From contig JADGJC010000075.1 in the NCBI GenBank assembly GCA_027596075.1, positions 62,001-126,000 of the forward strand: 64,000 nucleotides of DNA. The letters are read 5' to 3'. A program made the position numbers and the translations under genes. Each line of letters opens with the position of its first letter. The stretch's first letter is position 1. This document shows positions 13,153-25,590 of the stretch, in pieces. Under the pieces are notes generated by a model. The model was given only the letters and a program-made list of their open reading frames with translations. It had not been told where the DNA came from and made no database searches. The DNA comes from Rhizophlyctis rosea. Its lineage: Eukaryota > Chytridiomycota > Chytridiomycetes > Rhizophlyctidales > Rhizophlyctidaceae.

Positions 13153-16100
13153 ATGCAAGCGCAAGCGAGTTCTTCGTCTGCGTCGCAGGGACCGCCCCAC
13201 CCGCTGATGGACCTTCAAGTGGGAAACAAATACCGGATCGGAAGACAGATTGGAAGTGGAAGCTTCGGTGACATCTACCTCGGTTTGTGTTTAGCTGCCC
13301 TTTTTCTCATGTGCTTCAGTACGTGTACTCATGCCATCACTGTGAATATCCAGGAACCAACACCATCAACGGGGAGGAAGTCGCCATCAAGCTCGAGAAC
13401 ATCAAGGCGAAGCACCCGCAACTCGAATACGAGGCGAGGGTGTACAAGAGTCTGGCGGGAGGTGGTATGTTGTTGGAGTGGAATTGCGGGGCAGGGTGGT
13501 GGAGATCTTATCCTAATTTTTTCAAACAGTGGGTATCCCCGTCGTCCGGTGGTACGGAACAGAAGGCGACTTTGACTGCATGATCGTCGATCGGCTCGGG
13601 CCGAGTCTCGAGGACTTGTTTAACTATTGCTCGCGTCAGTTTACATTGAAGACTGTTCTCCTTCTAGCCGATCAATTGGTTCGTCTCCAAAGTTCTCATT
13701 GATTGTTGAGATGTACTACAATTGACATGTTTTATGCTTTCAGATCTCTCGCATCGAGTACATCCATTCAAAGAACTTCATTCATCGTGACATCAAGCCA
13801 GACAACTTTTTGATGGGGCTGGGAAAGAGGGGAAACCAAGTCAACGTGATCGACTTCGGGCTCGCGAAGAGGATTTATGACGGAGCAGATCATGTGATGT
13901 ATAGGGAAGGAAAATCTATGCCAGGAAATGCTCGGTTTGCGAGCATCAACTCGCATTTGGGCGTCGGTAAGCACAAGATGGATCATAAGGACGAAGGCCT
14001 TCGTTTTGACCTCGGATTTTTCAGAACAATCCCGCCGTGATGACCTCGAGTCACTTGGATATATGTTAATATAGTTTTGCCGAGGAGGCCTCCCCTGGGA
14101 AGCCCAACAACCAGTGATTACCAACAAGAAGATCTTTGACCCTATCCTTGACACGAAACTTACTGTTCCAGTGGATGTGCTGTGCCGGTTTGTCTGCATT
14201 TGTTATATGAAGTGAGAATTTTGGAATTAAATGCAAAATATTAGCGGTTTGCCGAAGGCTTTCTACGACTATATGAACCAAATTCGATCTTTACCTTTTG
14301 ACGCAAAACCTCATTATGCTGGACTGCGCAAATTCTTCACGGACTTGGCGAGAGACAAGGATATCCAATATGACGGCATTTTTCAGTGGAATATGAACAA
14401 TTCTGTGAGCTGTCTTTACATGATTTATGATCGCATGATTTATGATGGCAACAGCATCTTGCTGGCTTTGGTACCAACTCACATTGTCACACAATTCAAT
14501 TTACAGAACATCTCTCCATTATCCGCCATAACCATCTCGCCCGACCTCCCAAACGCCATACCTCACCACCGCTCATTTTACGATATATGCAATACAGTGG
14601 TCCCTGGTTGCGTACCGTCCAATTTGCAGGACTGGATTCTTGATTGTGTCCCTCAGCCAGATAATCCCGCACCATTGACACCCAACGATGCGTACGAAGT
14701 CCCAGACGGCATTGATGATGGATCAGGGTACGATCGCCCGGAGCGGTTTGCGGATCCCAATGCTCTTTACGGGTATTTCCGCTTTGGCGCAAAACCTGGA
14801 CAGTTCATATGCGGCTTTTGCGGTGAGATCTTTACGGATAGCATGACGCCGACGGAACGGTGGAGGGCAAGGCGGGAGTTGAAACGTGGTGTGGACCAGT
14901 GGGATAAAACAGGATCGGGGGTGGTTAAGCTTTGTAAGCATCTGCGGGAAGAGCATTGTAGACTGGGTGCTTGGGACGTGAATGAAGTGGATGTGGACGG
15001 GAAGAAGGCTGCATTGGGTTATGACGGGAGTCGGGAAGGATTTGTATGGCGACCAACGCGACCGGGAACAGGTTGGGGAAACGACAAGAAGGGTGATTCT
15101 CACGGTGGGAAGTTTGATGATGATGGTGGGCAGGGTGGAATGAGTGGGAAGAGGGCGGAGGGTGGGAAGGGAGGTGTGAGTGGGGAGGGTGGGGATGATG
15201 ACGGGGATGAGGATAGTGAGGATGAAGCGCGGGGCAGTATGAGTGGGACAGGGGGAGGGGAGGGAGGGAAAGCCAGGAAGGGGGGTGGTGAGAGTGGAGG
15301 GGGTGGTGGGGGTACTTCGGATAGTGGGAGTAGTAGTAGTAGTGGGAATAGTGAAGGTGGGAAGGGTGGTGGAGGGAGTGGGGATGGGAAGCAGGATGAT
15401 GGGATGAAGATTCAATCATCTGGTGGGGATGATTCAGATGAAGAGGAAGAGGAGGACTCGGACGAGGAGGATGAGCAAGAGAAGAAAGGTGGGGGGAAGG
15501 GGAAGGAGGAAGATGAGGAGGAAGGTGAGGAAGATGAGGGGAAGGATGTTGATGAGACACCTGACCCAACAAACGGGCGCGAATGGCTAGCTGGTGCCTG
15601 TTGTGGGTGCACAGGAGAGGAGGAGGAGGAGGTGCATGACGAAAGCTTGTTGGTAATTTTGGAAGCCAACGGCGAGGAACATTTCGGAACAAAGGGCTTC
15701 ACGCGGCGATTCCACGAGACATGCTGGAAGCGGAATACACCTGGCAGAAAGAAGGTAAGCAGTTGCCTATGGTTTTTCGGGAGTTTGGCGTGTTACATCA
15801 GTCACAGCATCATTGAACTGATCTAAATGGTCTTCACTCTAAGAGTTCGCCGGTCTTGGAGAACAAATCACCAAATTCGCGCAAAGCTCTGGATCGGTCG
15901 TCATCTACGAGCGCATTTTGAATACTCCATTTCTTTACGACGCTTTCAACACCTTCCTCCAATCCCAACCGAAATTCCGCGACGTCAAAGATCACATCCT
16001 CCAACTTAAACCCCGCCTAGATATCATCGGCCGTGCAGATGCTCAGGCGGTTAAGGAGGCAAAAGGTTTTTGTGAACTCTGTTTCGATGCAGTTGGATGG

Positions 16101-16930
16101 TTCTGTAGGAAGGGTCCCTTATCAGGTTCTTTGGGAGCATTTGGCAGGAGGAAATTAAGAGTTGGATAGCGGGTGTTCAGCCAATGGTGGAGGATGGTGT
16201 TGGTGGTGGGGAGGAGGTGGAGAAGTATGTGTTGGAGTCGGATTTGCAGGACGGTTGTCACCAATCGGTCTTCGCGTTCAAATTGGATGTTGAGACGACG
16301 GAGGAGACAGTGCGGGATGTGTTTGGAGGGTTTGGTGGGGTGCTCAGGTGTGTTTTCAGTCCTGAAATTTGGGTAAGTCTGAGTAGTAGACTAATAGCGG
16401 GCGCCGTACATAGATGCCGCCTGATCCGGCCGGTCTATGCGAACACATTGCCCGTGTACGCGCTTGTCCAGTTTGATAAGAAGGAAGGGGTCGAGTCGGT
16501 ACGTGCAGTAATTTCAACGTTCTTCTCTCCTTTCCTTTCATCTCTTTGACTGTCTGTCTTTTGGACAAAAGGTGTTGGCGGCTAAGGCGGCGGATGGAGT
16601 GAAGATTGCGGATGTGCCTATCGCTGTGGAAGCTGCTGCATCAGTGCCGTGGCTGTATGCTAAAGCCTGTAAGTTTGTTTTTCCTGCGAAATGGCCACAA
16701 TCTATTGCTCATATGGATGGCGCTTTTCAGGTCAAGCTTACCTCAACACCGGCTCCACAACGGACGGAAACAATACCACACAAAGTCCCACGGGCCCTAT
16801 CAAAAATAAACGCGACCGGGAGGAGGACGAGAAGGAGGGCGCAGATTTGGAGGATGAGGAAGCGAAGGGCACCAAGAAGGCCAAGGTGGAGGATGGAGGG
16901 GGAGATGAGCACATGTACGCTCCTGATTGA
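13153..16930 (+). pseudogene. CK1-like kinase-zinc finger-RRM gene, copy 1 (disrupted)
   Basis: Domains in order: CK1-family kinase ([11 protein letters not shown]ly loop, VAIKLENIK Lys, [10 protein letters not shown] catalytic loop, DFGLAK); a C-x2-C / H-x4-H finger near 14810-14960; an acidic Gly-rich linker (15100-15550); a PARP-like finger (CCGCTG ... HETC) near 15600-15720; a helical domain (ERILNTPFLYDAFNTFLQ); and an RRM (RNP1-like PVYALVQF) with a Lys/Glu-rich tail. ATG 13153 opens the kinase. Disablements: TAG at 14072-14074 where the other copies have His or a related codon in the LPWE region (YMLI-stop-FCRGGLPWEA), and two slips between 16100 and 16170 around the block PYQVLWEH / WQEEIKSW. 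Introns sit at the same places as in copies 2 and 3, so it arose by DNA duplication. It could still encode a truncated kinase. Confidence 0.7.
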
Positions 16931-18836
16931 GAGGACTTAGGAGATATCATCGAATAGATTGTGATGATGTTGAATATTACATTGGCTTATTCGGGAATGA
17001 GTTTTTGAAAAAGGTTGCAAAATGGTCCAATCTCAAGACTCGGGATCTTTTCCCTGGAGGTCGTTTGACCATTCTTGCATGCAACACCTTGTCAGCGTAT
17101 CGCATATTCCTGTTTGTGGCTTGGAGAGCGCTGATGAGGAATGAACCTCGAAGGAAGAATGAGGGGGCTGTATGACATCCAAAGTAGATAGATCGAGGTT
17201 GGCAGTTGAAAAAGCCGCCACGGCACTTCCGAAACTGCAGGGGTAGGCAATTTCCAATTGAGTCGGTTTGACGGTGAGGGGAGGTGGTCATGGGAAGGTG
17301 GTCAAGGAGGGTGGTCAAGTAAGGTGGTCAAGAAGGGGTGAAGGCTTCCGGTATGAGGAGTTTTGAAGCGAAAATGTGGAAGAGTTCATCTGGCGAGGTC
17401 AACGGAAGGTCGGAGGAATGCCAATTGATGTTCTCCCCACCCTAAGTTCTTTCGAGTGAAACGCAACGGGAAGCTGTGGGTTCTCGATCTCGCTTGATTG
17501 CCGCACATCGTTCAACGGATTGTGCAAGAGTGAGTTCCAATTCTACGCATGCCAAGTCGGGGTCAATGAGAGCTGGGCGGGTTGCAGCAGGAGTGGTGGA
17601 TTGCTCTTCCCCCTCCGCTCCTCCTGCCGACTCTGCTCCTTGTCGTTCACCATCGCCATCTTCGGGTCGCTTATCACAATGTCAGTTGAAAAGGACATCC
17701 TGCTGAATTATCATTGTCCCCAGAAGGCTTACACCATCGACGGATCAGGTCACGCTTTCACAAACTTCAATCTTGTCAATCAAGACGTATCGAACATTGG
17801 ACTTTCAAACAGTACAAACACCTCCAGTAGTTCCAGTACGTCGCACGTTTTCTTCAAACCTTTGCGGGATACTAACAGTATCATTATCATCGATGAGTGA
17901 ACCTATGGTCGTCACATCATGGCAGGGACAGCGAGGATACCCACTTCAAAAACATCGAAAAAGATCTTCTCCTTTGAGAGAAAGCCATGCAAGCGCATTG
18001 CTTCCTTGCGGCCGGGGCAACCGATGACATAGGCCAGTTGGTGGCCGGCCCAACTGCTTTGGCTGTATTCAGAGATGCCCGAATCCTTTTTCTTTCTCGC
18101 GGTACATTACAATCAGACGCAACAGACTCCCGACCCAAGCGCAAAGCTTAGACGCTCGATAAGCGAGCAGATAGTTCGCAACCTGTTCGAGGAGGCAAGA
18201 ACTGCAAAAATGATATTCTTCGACTTCAGACCGCGTTCCAGTAGTACTGAGAAGCAATTTCATCTATTGACTGGCGGGTTGTGGGGGTGGGCCTGAAGCG
18301 ATGATGGGAGGAGCGAAAGTCCGTACTCACTTTTGAGATGGATGTGGCACCATCCAACCGCTCAGAGCCATATCCATGCAAGTCTTTATGTTGGCCCATG
18401 CGGAGTGCTCTCATGAGCTTCTCATAACGTCGTTGGCTTTTACCCCAACTACAGATCCAAATGTCAGAATCAAATCCTGACTCTCCACATCATAACAGCA
18501 TGTAACGTTGATGATAAGATTGAGAGCAACCAGCATTGCCCTCGAAACATACAAAATCGGAATTCTGAAGATTGTGAATGGTTATATATTCAAGGTATTT
18601 ACATCTGAGTTTCTATCCTAGAAGTTGGGCAACTCTTGATTCCAGTTGCGGCTTTTTGTCAATTTCGGGGAGATATGGTAGGGAGGTAGGAGGCGGTAAC
18701 GATTCGTCGGTGGTGTTCGGACGAAAAGGCGCGGAATGGTGCGGGAGGTAAGCGGGTTTTGGAGCGGAGGTTATTTGGTGGATTTTGGGCGAAGACGGCG
18801 CGGACGGACGGATGGTGCTTCTTCGTCGTCGGTATG
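16931..18836. other. Intergenic region between CK1-like copy 1 and element B
   Basis: 1.9 kb without a recognised gene. A short frame at 17679-17900 (MSVEKDILLNYHCPQKAY..., 73 residues, Ser/Asn-rich) has no known match. The motif GGTGGTCA is repeated several times at 17281-17330. Otherwise nothing was seen. Confidence 0.3.
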
Positions 18837-19225
18837 GACCCCAACTCCTCGTAGGGAAGGAAGACCGCTGTATAAGGTAGGAGCTTTTAGCGGTTGATGG
18901 GATGACAAGACAGTTGGTATCCCAGCAGACAAGCACTGCTATGACTTAACTGAGTGAGTGATATGATAGTGGCGGGGGCCTACAAAAGGGGGCGAAAACT
19001 GGTTAATATGGAGCTATGGAGAACTTGGCGCACTAGTTTCCATATGCAGGCAGTCGCGATACATCCTCCAAAAAGGAAGGCATTTCAAAGAAGACCAACA
19101 GTCGTCCCCCGCAGAATTTTAAGGCTCATTGGGGTCAAGGAGGAAAGAGGTGTGCTCGGAAAAGGTCGCCGATACTATTTGCTTCTTCGGCAAAACCCAG
19201 TCACAATTGATACTTATCTCAAACG
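18837..19225 (+). repeat. Dispersed structured element, copy B
   Basis: Same block order as copy A: CCGCTGTATAAG near 18872; a hairpin GGGAT...ATCCC (18899-18923) whose inner pairs differ from copy C but still match; GACTTAACTGA near 18945; GGCCTACAAAAGGGGG near 18978; GCAGGCAGTCGCGATAC at 19046; TCCAAAAAGGA at 19068-19078; and GATACTTATC near 19208. It lies 1.2 kb upstream of CK1-like copy 2, same orientation. Confidence 0.65.
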
Positions 19226-20393
19226 TTGGAAAAAATTCCTTCAACTGATGGCGAGCAAGAAATTGAGGATCGAGTTTTTCAGTAACAGCACAGAACAGAA
19301 GGACAATGGATATGTGTAATTGTCGTTGAATAGGAGCGCGCGTTGATTAAGAGGGTCGAAGCTGCGGGTTGAAGACATGAATCTAAAGTGTTTGACTGAA
19401 GAGAAGCTGAGGGGGAAAGGGGATATAGTGAAGCAGACTGGGGGCGAGGGAATAGGGAGGAACCTACAGGCTTCCTCCGCCATTGAGGTTTAGTGACATG
19501 ACCGACCGTCACGGTTTCAGTGTCCAAAGATAGTGGCAATCACTCGGGAGCCGTCCATCTGTATCATCCAGGAGTTCCAGGCGGTCATGACAATCAATGA
19601 GAACCATTTAGCTGTTCGTACAGTTATAATCCACGACTCGGACTTGCAAGTCCGTGGCATCATACTCATCGTTTTGGCAACCAGATCCACTGGAGGCTCA
19701 ATGATTTTCAGCAAATCAAGGGACCACGAGCAACGGAGGTGAGAAATCCATATTGAGTGACCGAGTGTCAACATGCATCGTGTAGCACTGGATTCCATGA
19801 ATGAATTTAGATTGACGACAATACTGACAATCCAGTAGGACCCTCGTGGCAATCGCGATATCGCCAGCATCGCGCAGACAATCCACGATTTCCAAGCTTA
19901 TGTCAGTTAGTAGTAAGCAATAATCGATCTTTGATTGATTGATTCGGTGACGACTTGGGACAGACAAACTCAAGCTACTCACAGAACCGGGATTCCGGGA
20001 ATGGGCAATTTCAAAATTCCGCAAGCGCAGATTGAAAACGGAGCCCTTCGGAGCCCATGGACCATGGTTGCAACTTGCACGTGCACATTGCCTCCCTTGA
20101 TTCCTTGAATTGAATCCTGATTCCTAGTAAGTCTAGTATTCCTCCGGGCCCAACGAGTCCCCGTGCTCTCCGTGCTCTCCGTGCTCTCAAACTTTCACCC
20201 TCAACGCCCTCATCTTCAAGCCATTCTCAACGCTCATCTACTTCATCTCTCAAGATCAGCATCTTTCAAACCTGAACCCTCACTCGAAGTCACACTGCAA
20301 CTCGCTTTAGCCAACCTCCCCGGAAATACACCCGCACAACTTCTATCCAGTCACAATAGTCTCCTTCCTTTTTACTCAGTCGCCACCAGCCCC
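19226..20393. other. Region between element B and CK1-like copy 2
   Basis: No recognised gene. It contains AT-rich unique sequence and, just before the kinase gene, a triplicated 9-mer CGTGCTCTC at 20162-20188. The last 200 bp are pyrimidine-rich and probably form the promoter and 5' UTR of copy 2. Confidence 0.35.
20162..20188. repeat. Short tandem repeat, three CGTGCTCTC units
   Basis: Three exact head-to-tail copies of a 9-mer lie about 205 bp upstream of the start of CK1-like copy 2, in its presumed promoter. Confidence 0.8.
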
Positions 20394-23300
20394 ATGCAAC
20401 CGGAAGCCTCTTCTTCCTCCGTGCCGTCGGTATCTCTGCAAGTAAAGAACAAATACCGGATTGGAAGAAAGATTTGAAGCGGGGGATTTGGCGATGTATA
20501 TGTTGGTGAGCTTCAGTTCTTTTGATCAATTTTGCCTGCTTTGGTTCAGTCACGCCCTGACCTCAGACTTGAAATCTCAGGAAGCGATATCGCCGACGGG
20601 GAGGAAGTCGCCATCAAGCTCGAGAACATCAAGGCGAAGCACCCGCAACTTGAATACGAGGCGAGGGTGTACAAGAGTCTGGCGGGAGGAGGTATGTTGC
20701 GGATGGAAGTCGACCACACTCAATGAGAGGGGAATTCCCCGCCTTCGATGGTTTGGTATCGAATGCGATTACAGCTGCATGGTGTTGGATAAGCTCGGCC
20801 CCAATATTGATGACTTGTTCAATCTATGTGGGCGCAAGTTTTCACTGCAGACAGTTTGTTTACTGGCCGACCAACTGGTAAGCCATATTCAAAAATTGAC
20901 TGACAAAGTGCTGTAAAACTGACATTCTGTTTATAGTTAACTCGCTTAGAATACATACATTCCAAAAACCTGGTACATCGGGACATCAAACCAGAGAATG
21001 TCCTAATGGGCCGGGGAAAGTGGGGGAATCAGGTCAACATCATCGACTTCGGGCTGGCATCCACATACTTCCATCCGACAACGCGCCACATTCCATACCG
21101 ACAAACCAACATGGTAGTAGAAAATCCACGTTACGCCAGCTTGAACTCACACTTGGGCTACGGTAAGCTTAAATCGTGAAGACGAACTCAGTAGTCACTT
21201 TTTCTTAATCCAAAAAATCACAGAACTTTCCCGCCGAGATGACCTCGAAAGTCTCGGCTACATGCTGATACATCTCTTGCGAGGATCTCTGCCGTGGGGG
21301 AACTTGAAACCAAGGCGTGAAGGCGAAGATTTTGATCCTATACTGGAGAGGAAGTTACTATGCCCACGGAAGTTCTCTGCTGGTTCGTATTCTTTTGCTA
21401 AGAGTGACCAGACGCATCCATATTGACACTAGGGTTGTAGAGGTATCCCGGGCGGATTCCTCGCATACTTCAAGATAGTGCAATCACTCAAGTTCAACGA
21501 AAAGCCGCTGGCATCGGATCTGGATTTTGATTGGACACTCTTGGGGAGGAAACAGGTGCAGGATGTGATGATAGCGATGGAATTGCTGATGGTGGCGTAC
21601 TGAATGGGGACGATGATCGGGACGGTGCTACCGGCTGGGTTATTGGCGGGGTAGCGGAATCGGAGGGAGTAAACAGCGACACGTTCATGGAAGTTCCGAT
21701 ACCCGTTGAGCAACCAGTACCTGTCCAACACGATGATGAAACTCCTCCAGTACCCGGGCAGAATCTTATCGTTTGCGGTCCCGGCAGCTTCCAGTGTGGA
21801 CTTTGCAAGACGATATTCGACACGGAGGACGCGAACTCAGTGCCGGACGAAACTAAATCGGGCTTCGTAAAATTCCGCCAACACTTCTTCGAGACGCATC
21901 TACGCAAGTATCCGCATTTCTTAGCGTGGGACGCAAATGAGTTATTGGTTGGGAGTACGGTTGACGGTACGAGTGATGGCGAGCGGATAGCAGTTGGGGA
22001 GGACGGACGAGTTACAGTTGGGGGCGTAGATTACTTTGATTGGATGTGCGGTGAATCGGATTCATCGGATGATGAGAAGAAGAGGAAACCTAGTGGTAAT
22101 GGAGGCGGCAAGCAGGGTGTAGGAAATAGCAACAGTGAAGGGGATAAGCCCAATGAAGAGGATGATGATGAAGATGGGGAGGGCGAGGTCGTTTCTGAAG
22201 GGGAGGAAGATTTGGATCAGCATGGGAAGGGGACGGGTACTGACATGAAGGCACAGGAGACGGGAGGGCAAAGTGATGAAGAGGAGAGTGAGGATGAGGA
22301 TGAGGAGGACGAAGGTAATGAGGAAGAGGATGAGCCGAAAGCGGATGGGAAGGATGACAGTAACAGTGGTGGCATGCCTTTGGAACTTATTCTGGAGGGT
22401 CGACCTATCCGGACTCGTGCGTGTGTGGGATGCAATGGGAAGGACGATTATATTCAGCACTTGCTAGTTTTCCCTAAGAGCCAGGACGGGAGAGATAGAC
22501 GGGTGAGGGTTTACGCACATCCCTCGTGTTTGGAGAGATGTTCCCCGGCAGTGAAGCAGGTAAGATGCGCTAACGTCTGTGCAAAATGTCGGGGGAGCTT
22601 GCAATAGGGAACATATTGACATCTTTTTGACGGTGACTCCGCGGCGAACAGGCTACCGCTATCGAATTACAGGTCGATAAATCGAGACCGAGAGGAGAAA
22701 TTCCCGAACTCAAAAAAATCCTCCGAACACCCGCCCTCCGCCACGCCTACGTCACCTTCCTCCAAAAACACCACGCCGACAACGTCGACAAATTCCTAAA
22801 CCCCGCTCCACATCTCCCCACATCCGTCGAACCGGACAATCCCGACAGGGAGCAATTCTATGAATCGCTGTGCCGAGCCGTTCGAGCATTCGTAAAGAAC
22901 CGCCATAGAGAGGTGGACGAGAGTCTCGTGTATTACTCTATTCTTTGGAAGGAGTGGCGGTCGAGTATTTGGCGGTGGATGGATTTGGATGGGTCTGACG
23001 GAAGTAGTGGGGAGGATGGAGAGAAGAGCAATAAGACGAATATGCCGGACGACAGCGGACGCCGCCACAAGTCGCTTTTGGTATGGGATGTTAGTCCGCG
23101 TACCGAGGAGTCGGGGTTGAGGAATGCATTTTCGGGCTTTGGTAACATCGTGAGGTCAGTGAAATGTGAGACTTCTTCATGTTCACATGACTGTCAAATG
23201 CTAATTGAGGAATGTCGTCCAGATGCGACGTCTTCAGCAATGACGGCGAGCTGCCGAGCTATGCGTTCGTAGAATTTGAGGAACGAGCTGAAGCAGAAGA

Positions 23301-23819
23301 GGTGAGCTACGGATGTAAAACTTTTACCTACTGCGCACAAGTAAGTAATCCTTTTGTCAATTCTGCACCAGGCTCGCGAGCGGAGGCATGATGCTGTTAT
23401 CGATGACGGTGCAGTCAAAGTCGAGTTGGCGGAAAACGCGCCATGGTTATGGAATTATTGTTGTAAGTGGTTTTGCTGCACCATGATTACGAGCATGTTT
23501 TCACATATGTTGCTCTCACAGACTCGCGGGATGACGGGGATGGCGGGGATGAGGGGAAGGATAAGGAGCCGGGGGGGTCTGGTGGGGGTGGTGGTGGGGG
23601 GCACGTTGATGTGGATGGGGGGGTATAATAGTGGCGGTACGTCGTCTCCCAAGAAGAAAGGGCGGGCGGATGATGAGGAACTGGACGATGAGGGGAAACG
23701 GAGGAAACTGGAGGATGGGAGGGAGGGAAGTGATGATAGGGAGCTGGATGATGATGATGGGGGAGGGGAACGGGATAGTAGCTGGATGATTGGGTTGGGT
23801 TGGGTAAGGGAGTTGTAAT
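20394..23819 (+). pseudogene. CK1-like kinase-zinc finger-RRM gene, copy 2 (disrupted)
   Basis: Same architecture as copies 1 and 3: [25 protein letters not shown]; a C-x2-C finger (CGLCKTIFD ... H-x4-H) near 21790-21900; an acidic linker; a PARP-like finger (ACVGCNG ... HPSC) near 22430-22540; a helical domain (KILRTPALRHAYVTFL); and an RRM (SLLVWDV, PSYAFVEF) from about 23070. Several lesions are visible: a TGA at 20475-20477 inside the Gly loop (GRKI-stop-SGGFGDVYVG, Gly expected), a one-base loss near 21363 before the intron, a shift near 21540 after FDWTLLG together with a shortened segment, and a shift near 23620 before the Lys/Glu tail. Introns match the other copies in position. No full-length product is possible without readthrough. 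Confidence 0.7.
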
Positions 23820-25191
23820 GTAATATATGTGGAGGGAGTGAATAGCGATATATGCTGTTTGTGTTTCATTGTTTAGTGACTTGAACGCTGCACCCAACTG
23901 GACCGGGCGGGATATGGGACGTCGTTATCTCCATCTGTTTGCATGTTGCCATTCTGTCATCGGGATCTCGATCATGATGAGCCAGAACACATCGGATGGG
24001 CATTGGGAAGGAACGCTATAGCAGTCAGAGTAAATGAATACAACATTAACAGCCGTTGCAGAGCTAACGAGCAGCGGAAGGAGGATGTTGCTCCAAATCG
24101 AAGAACATGATCGATTACCCGGAGGTGTTCAGCAGCGAAAAGACAGTCTTTTCCGGGTTTGCCGAACGATGATATACGGCTGTATCGACAATGGCAAGGG
24201 TTAGGGACAAACCTGCGAGTGGGAGTTGAGGGGGAGGGGGGATGTTAAAAGAATCCTTCACACTGGCTATTGTCCGAGGGATTAAAAGTAGCACTCCCTA
24301 TAGCCAGAGGCGGCAATGAAGTTCGTCCTTTCACCAAGGTTATTGCTGTCAAGGCAGAGGCGATTGCTGTTGTAGGGGTAAATAATTTTTGAAGCGGAGA
24401 TGCAAACTTGTCAGGTTGGTGGTTGTGGAGGGAGAACAGGAGAAGCAAGCGCGAGCCGATCAGACTGCCAGAACTGACCAAGCTTTTTGAGACTGTTCTG
24501 ACCATTACTGATGGTGGCACTGGTGGTGACAAGGCTCTGGCCAAAATCGCAATTCCCGAATATATCCCATCGCCAAAGGCGGCAGTTGTGACTACATAGC
24601 TTGATGCACACTCGATTTCCTTAACATGAAAACTTTGAGAAAAGGTATTGCAGATGTGTGGTAACAGTGCTTAAAACGTAGTTCAAGCCCTCCTACAATC
24701 TAGAATGCGCGGCATCTCGTTTCTGATCTTTGTGTTAATAATTCTGGCTCGTCCACATCCTCGACAATGCCAGCATCCAATATGGACTGCAGCCGTCTGA
24801 CCTTCGGAAGGTCATTCCTCGGCGGCCAAAAAGACACAAAAGTTCCTTGAGGACGAAAGTGCGCAACATGTATTCAAAACTCAGAACCATTCACCGATCA
24901 GACAACAAAATTTTATGAACTTTTACACTTTGATTTTTCGGTTTTATGATTGAAATGAATACAAACAGATCTAAACTAAGTTGCTACACATGTGAGCTTG
25001 AGTTTCTTGCGGGTCGTGGCGAGCTTCGGACGGTGTGGTCGGAACCGGTTGGGAACGTTGGACGGCAATGGTCGTGTGCCAGCTTCTACCGCGATAGGCG
25101 CCTGGAATGGCGTTGAACGTTGGACGAGGAATGCGGGAGATTTGTTGGACGAGGTATGCGGGGATGTTGCTGTCCTCTATTCTTCGCCGTA
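23820..25191. other. Intergenic region between CK1-like copy 2 and element C
   Basis: The first 200 bp resemble the 3' flank of copy 3 (shared TTGCCAT.., ATCG.GATCTC and ATGATG pieces near 23950 and 30110), showing that the duplicated unit extends past the coding region. Beyond this no gene was recognised; 24900-24970 is AT-rich. Confidence 0.35.
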
Positions 25192-25590
25192 GACCCCTCC
25201 CCCCGGTGGGAGAGAAAGTCCGCTATGCATAATGTGGAGACTGTTAGTGTTTGAACCGTACCAGGATGGCGAGTTTCGCCATCCACATGAAAGAAGCCGA
25301 ATTTACTTAACTGGTTGCAAGAGTTTATGTGGTGGAGGCCTACAATAAGGGGGGAAACGATGGTCAATATAGTGTTCAACAAATATTTCGGCTCAAGTAG
25401 CTCCATATGCAGGCAGTCGCGATACGTCCTCCAAAAAGGAAGGCATTCCGGGAGGACCGACAAACGTTCCTCTTCCAGGTTCCACGCTGGTTGAGGTCAA
25501 GAACAAAATGGGGGGTGCCCAGAATGGCGCTGATACTATTTGCTATCGTCTCGCACTAGGCAGAAAGCAATTGATACTTATCAGGAAAGG
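25192..25590 (+). repeat. Dispersed structured element, copy C
   Basis: Best folded copy. A perfect 9-bp hairpin, GGATGGCGA (25265-25273) with TCGCCATCC (25277-25285), follows CCGCTATGCATAA and GGAGACTGTTAG. Then come TTACTTAACTGGTTGC near 25299, GGCCTACAATAAGGGG near 25338, GCAGGCAGTCGCGATAC at 25409, TCCAAAAAGGA at 25430-25440, GGTTCCACGC near 25480, CGCTGATACTATTTG near 25527 and a final GATACTTATCAGGAAAG. It lies 1.0 kb upstream of the intact CK1-like copy 3. Confidence 0.7.

Noticed and set aside
14723..15692. Long minus-strand frames rich in His, Pro and Ser opposite the acidic linker
   Set aside because: They are the complement of the G/A-rich linker codons of the kinase gene and have no domain of their own; the same happens at 23487-23897.
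18954..19319. A 121-codon open frame over element B as a gene
   Set aside because: The other four copies of the element have no corresponding frame, and conservation is in nucleotide blocks, not in codons.
22680..22960. Confident RGS domain in the CK1-RRM proteins
   Set aside because: KILRTPALRHAYVTFL resembles the start of RGS domains, but the characteristic E-N-L-x-F-W block is not present, so only a helical domain is claimed.
25192..25590. RNase P RNA suggested by GAGAAAGTCCG in element C
   Set aside because: The motif is absent from the other copies (A and B have different bases there), and the second universal RNase P core block was not found.
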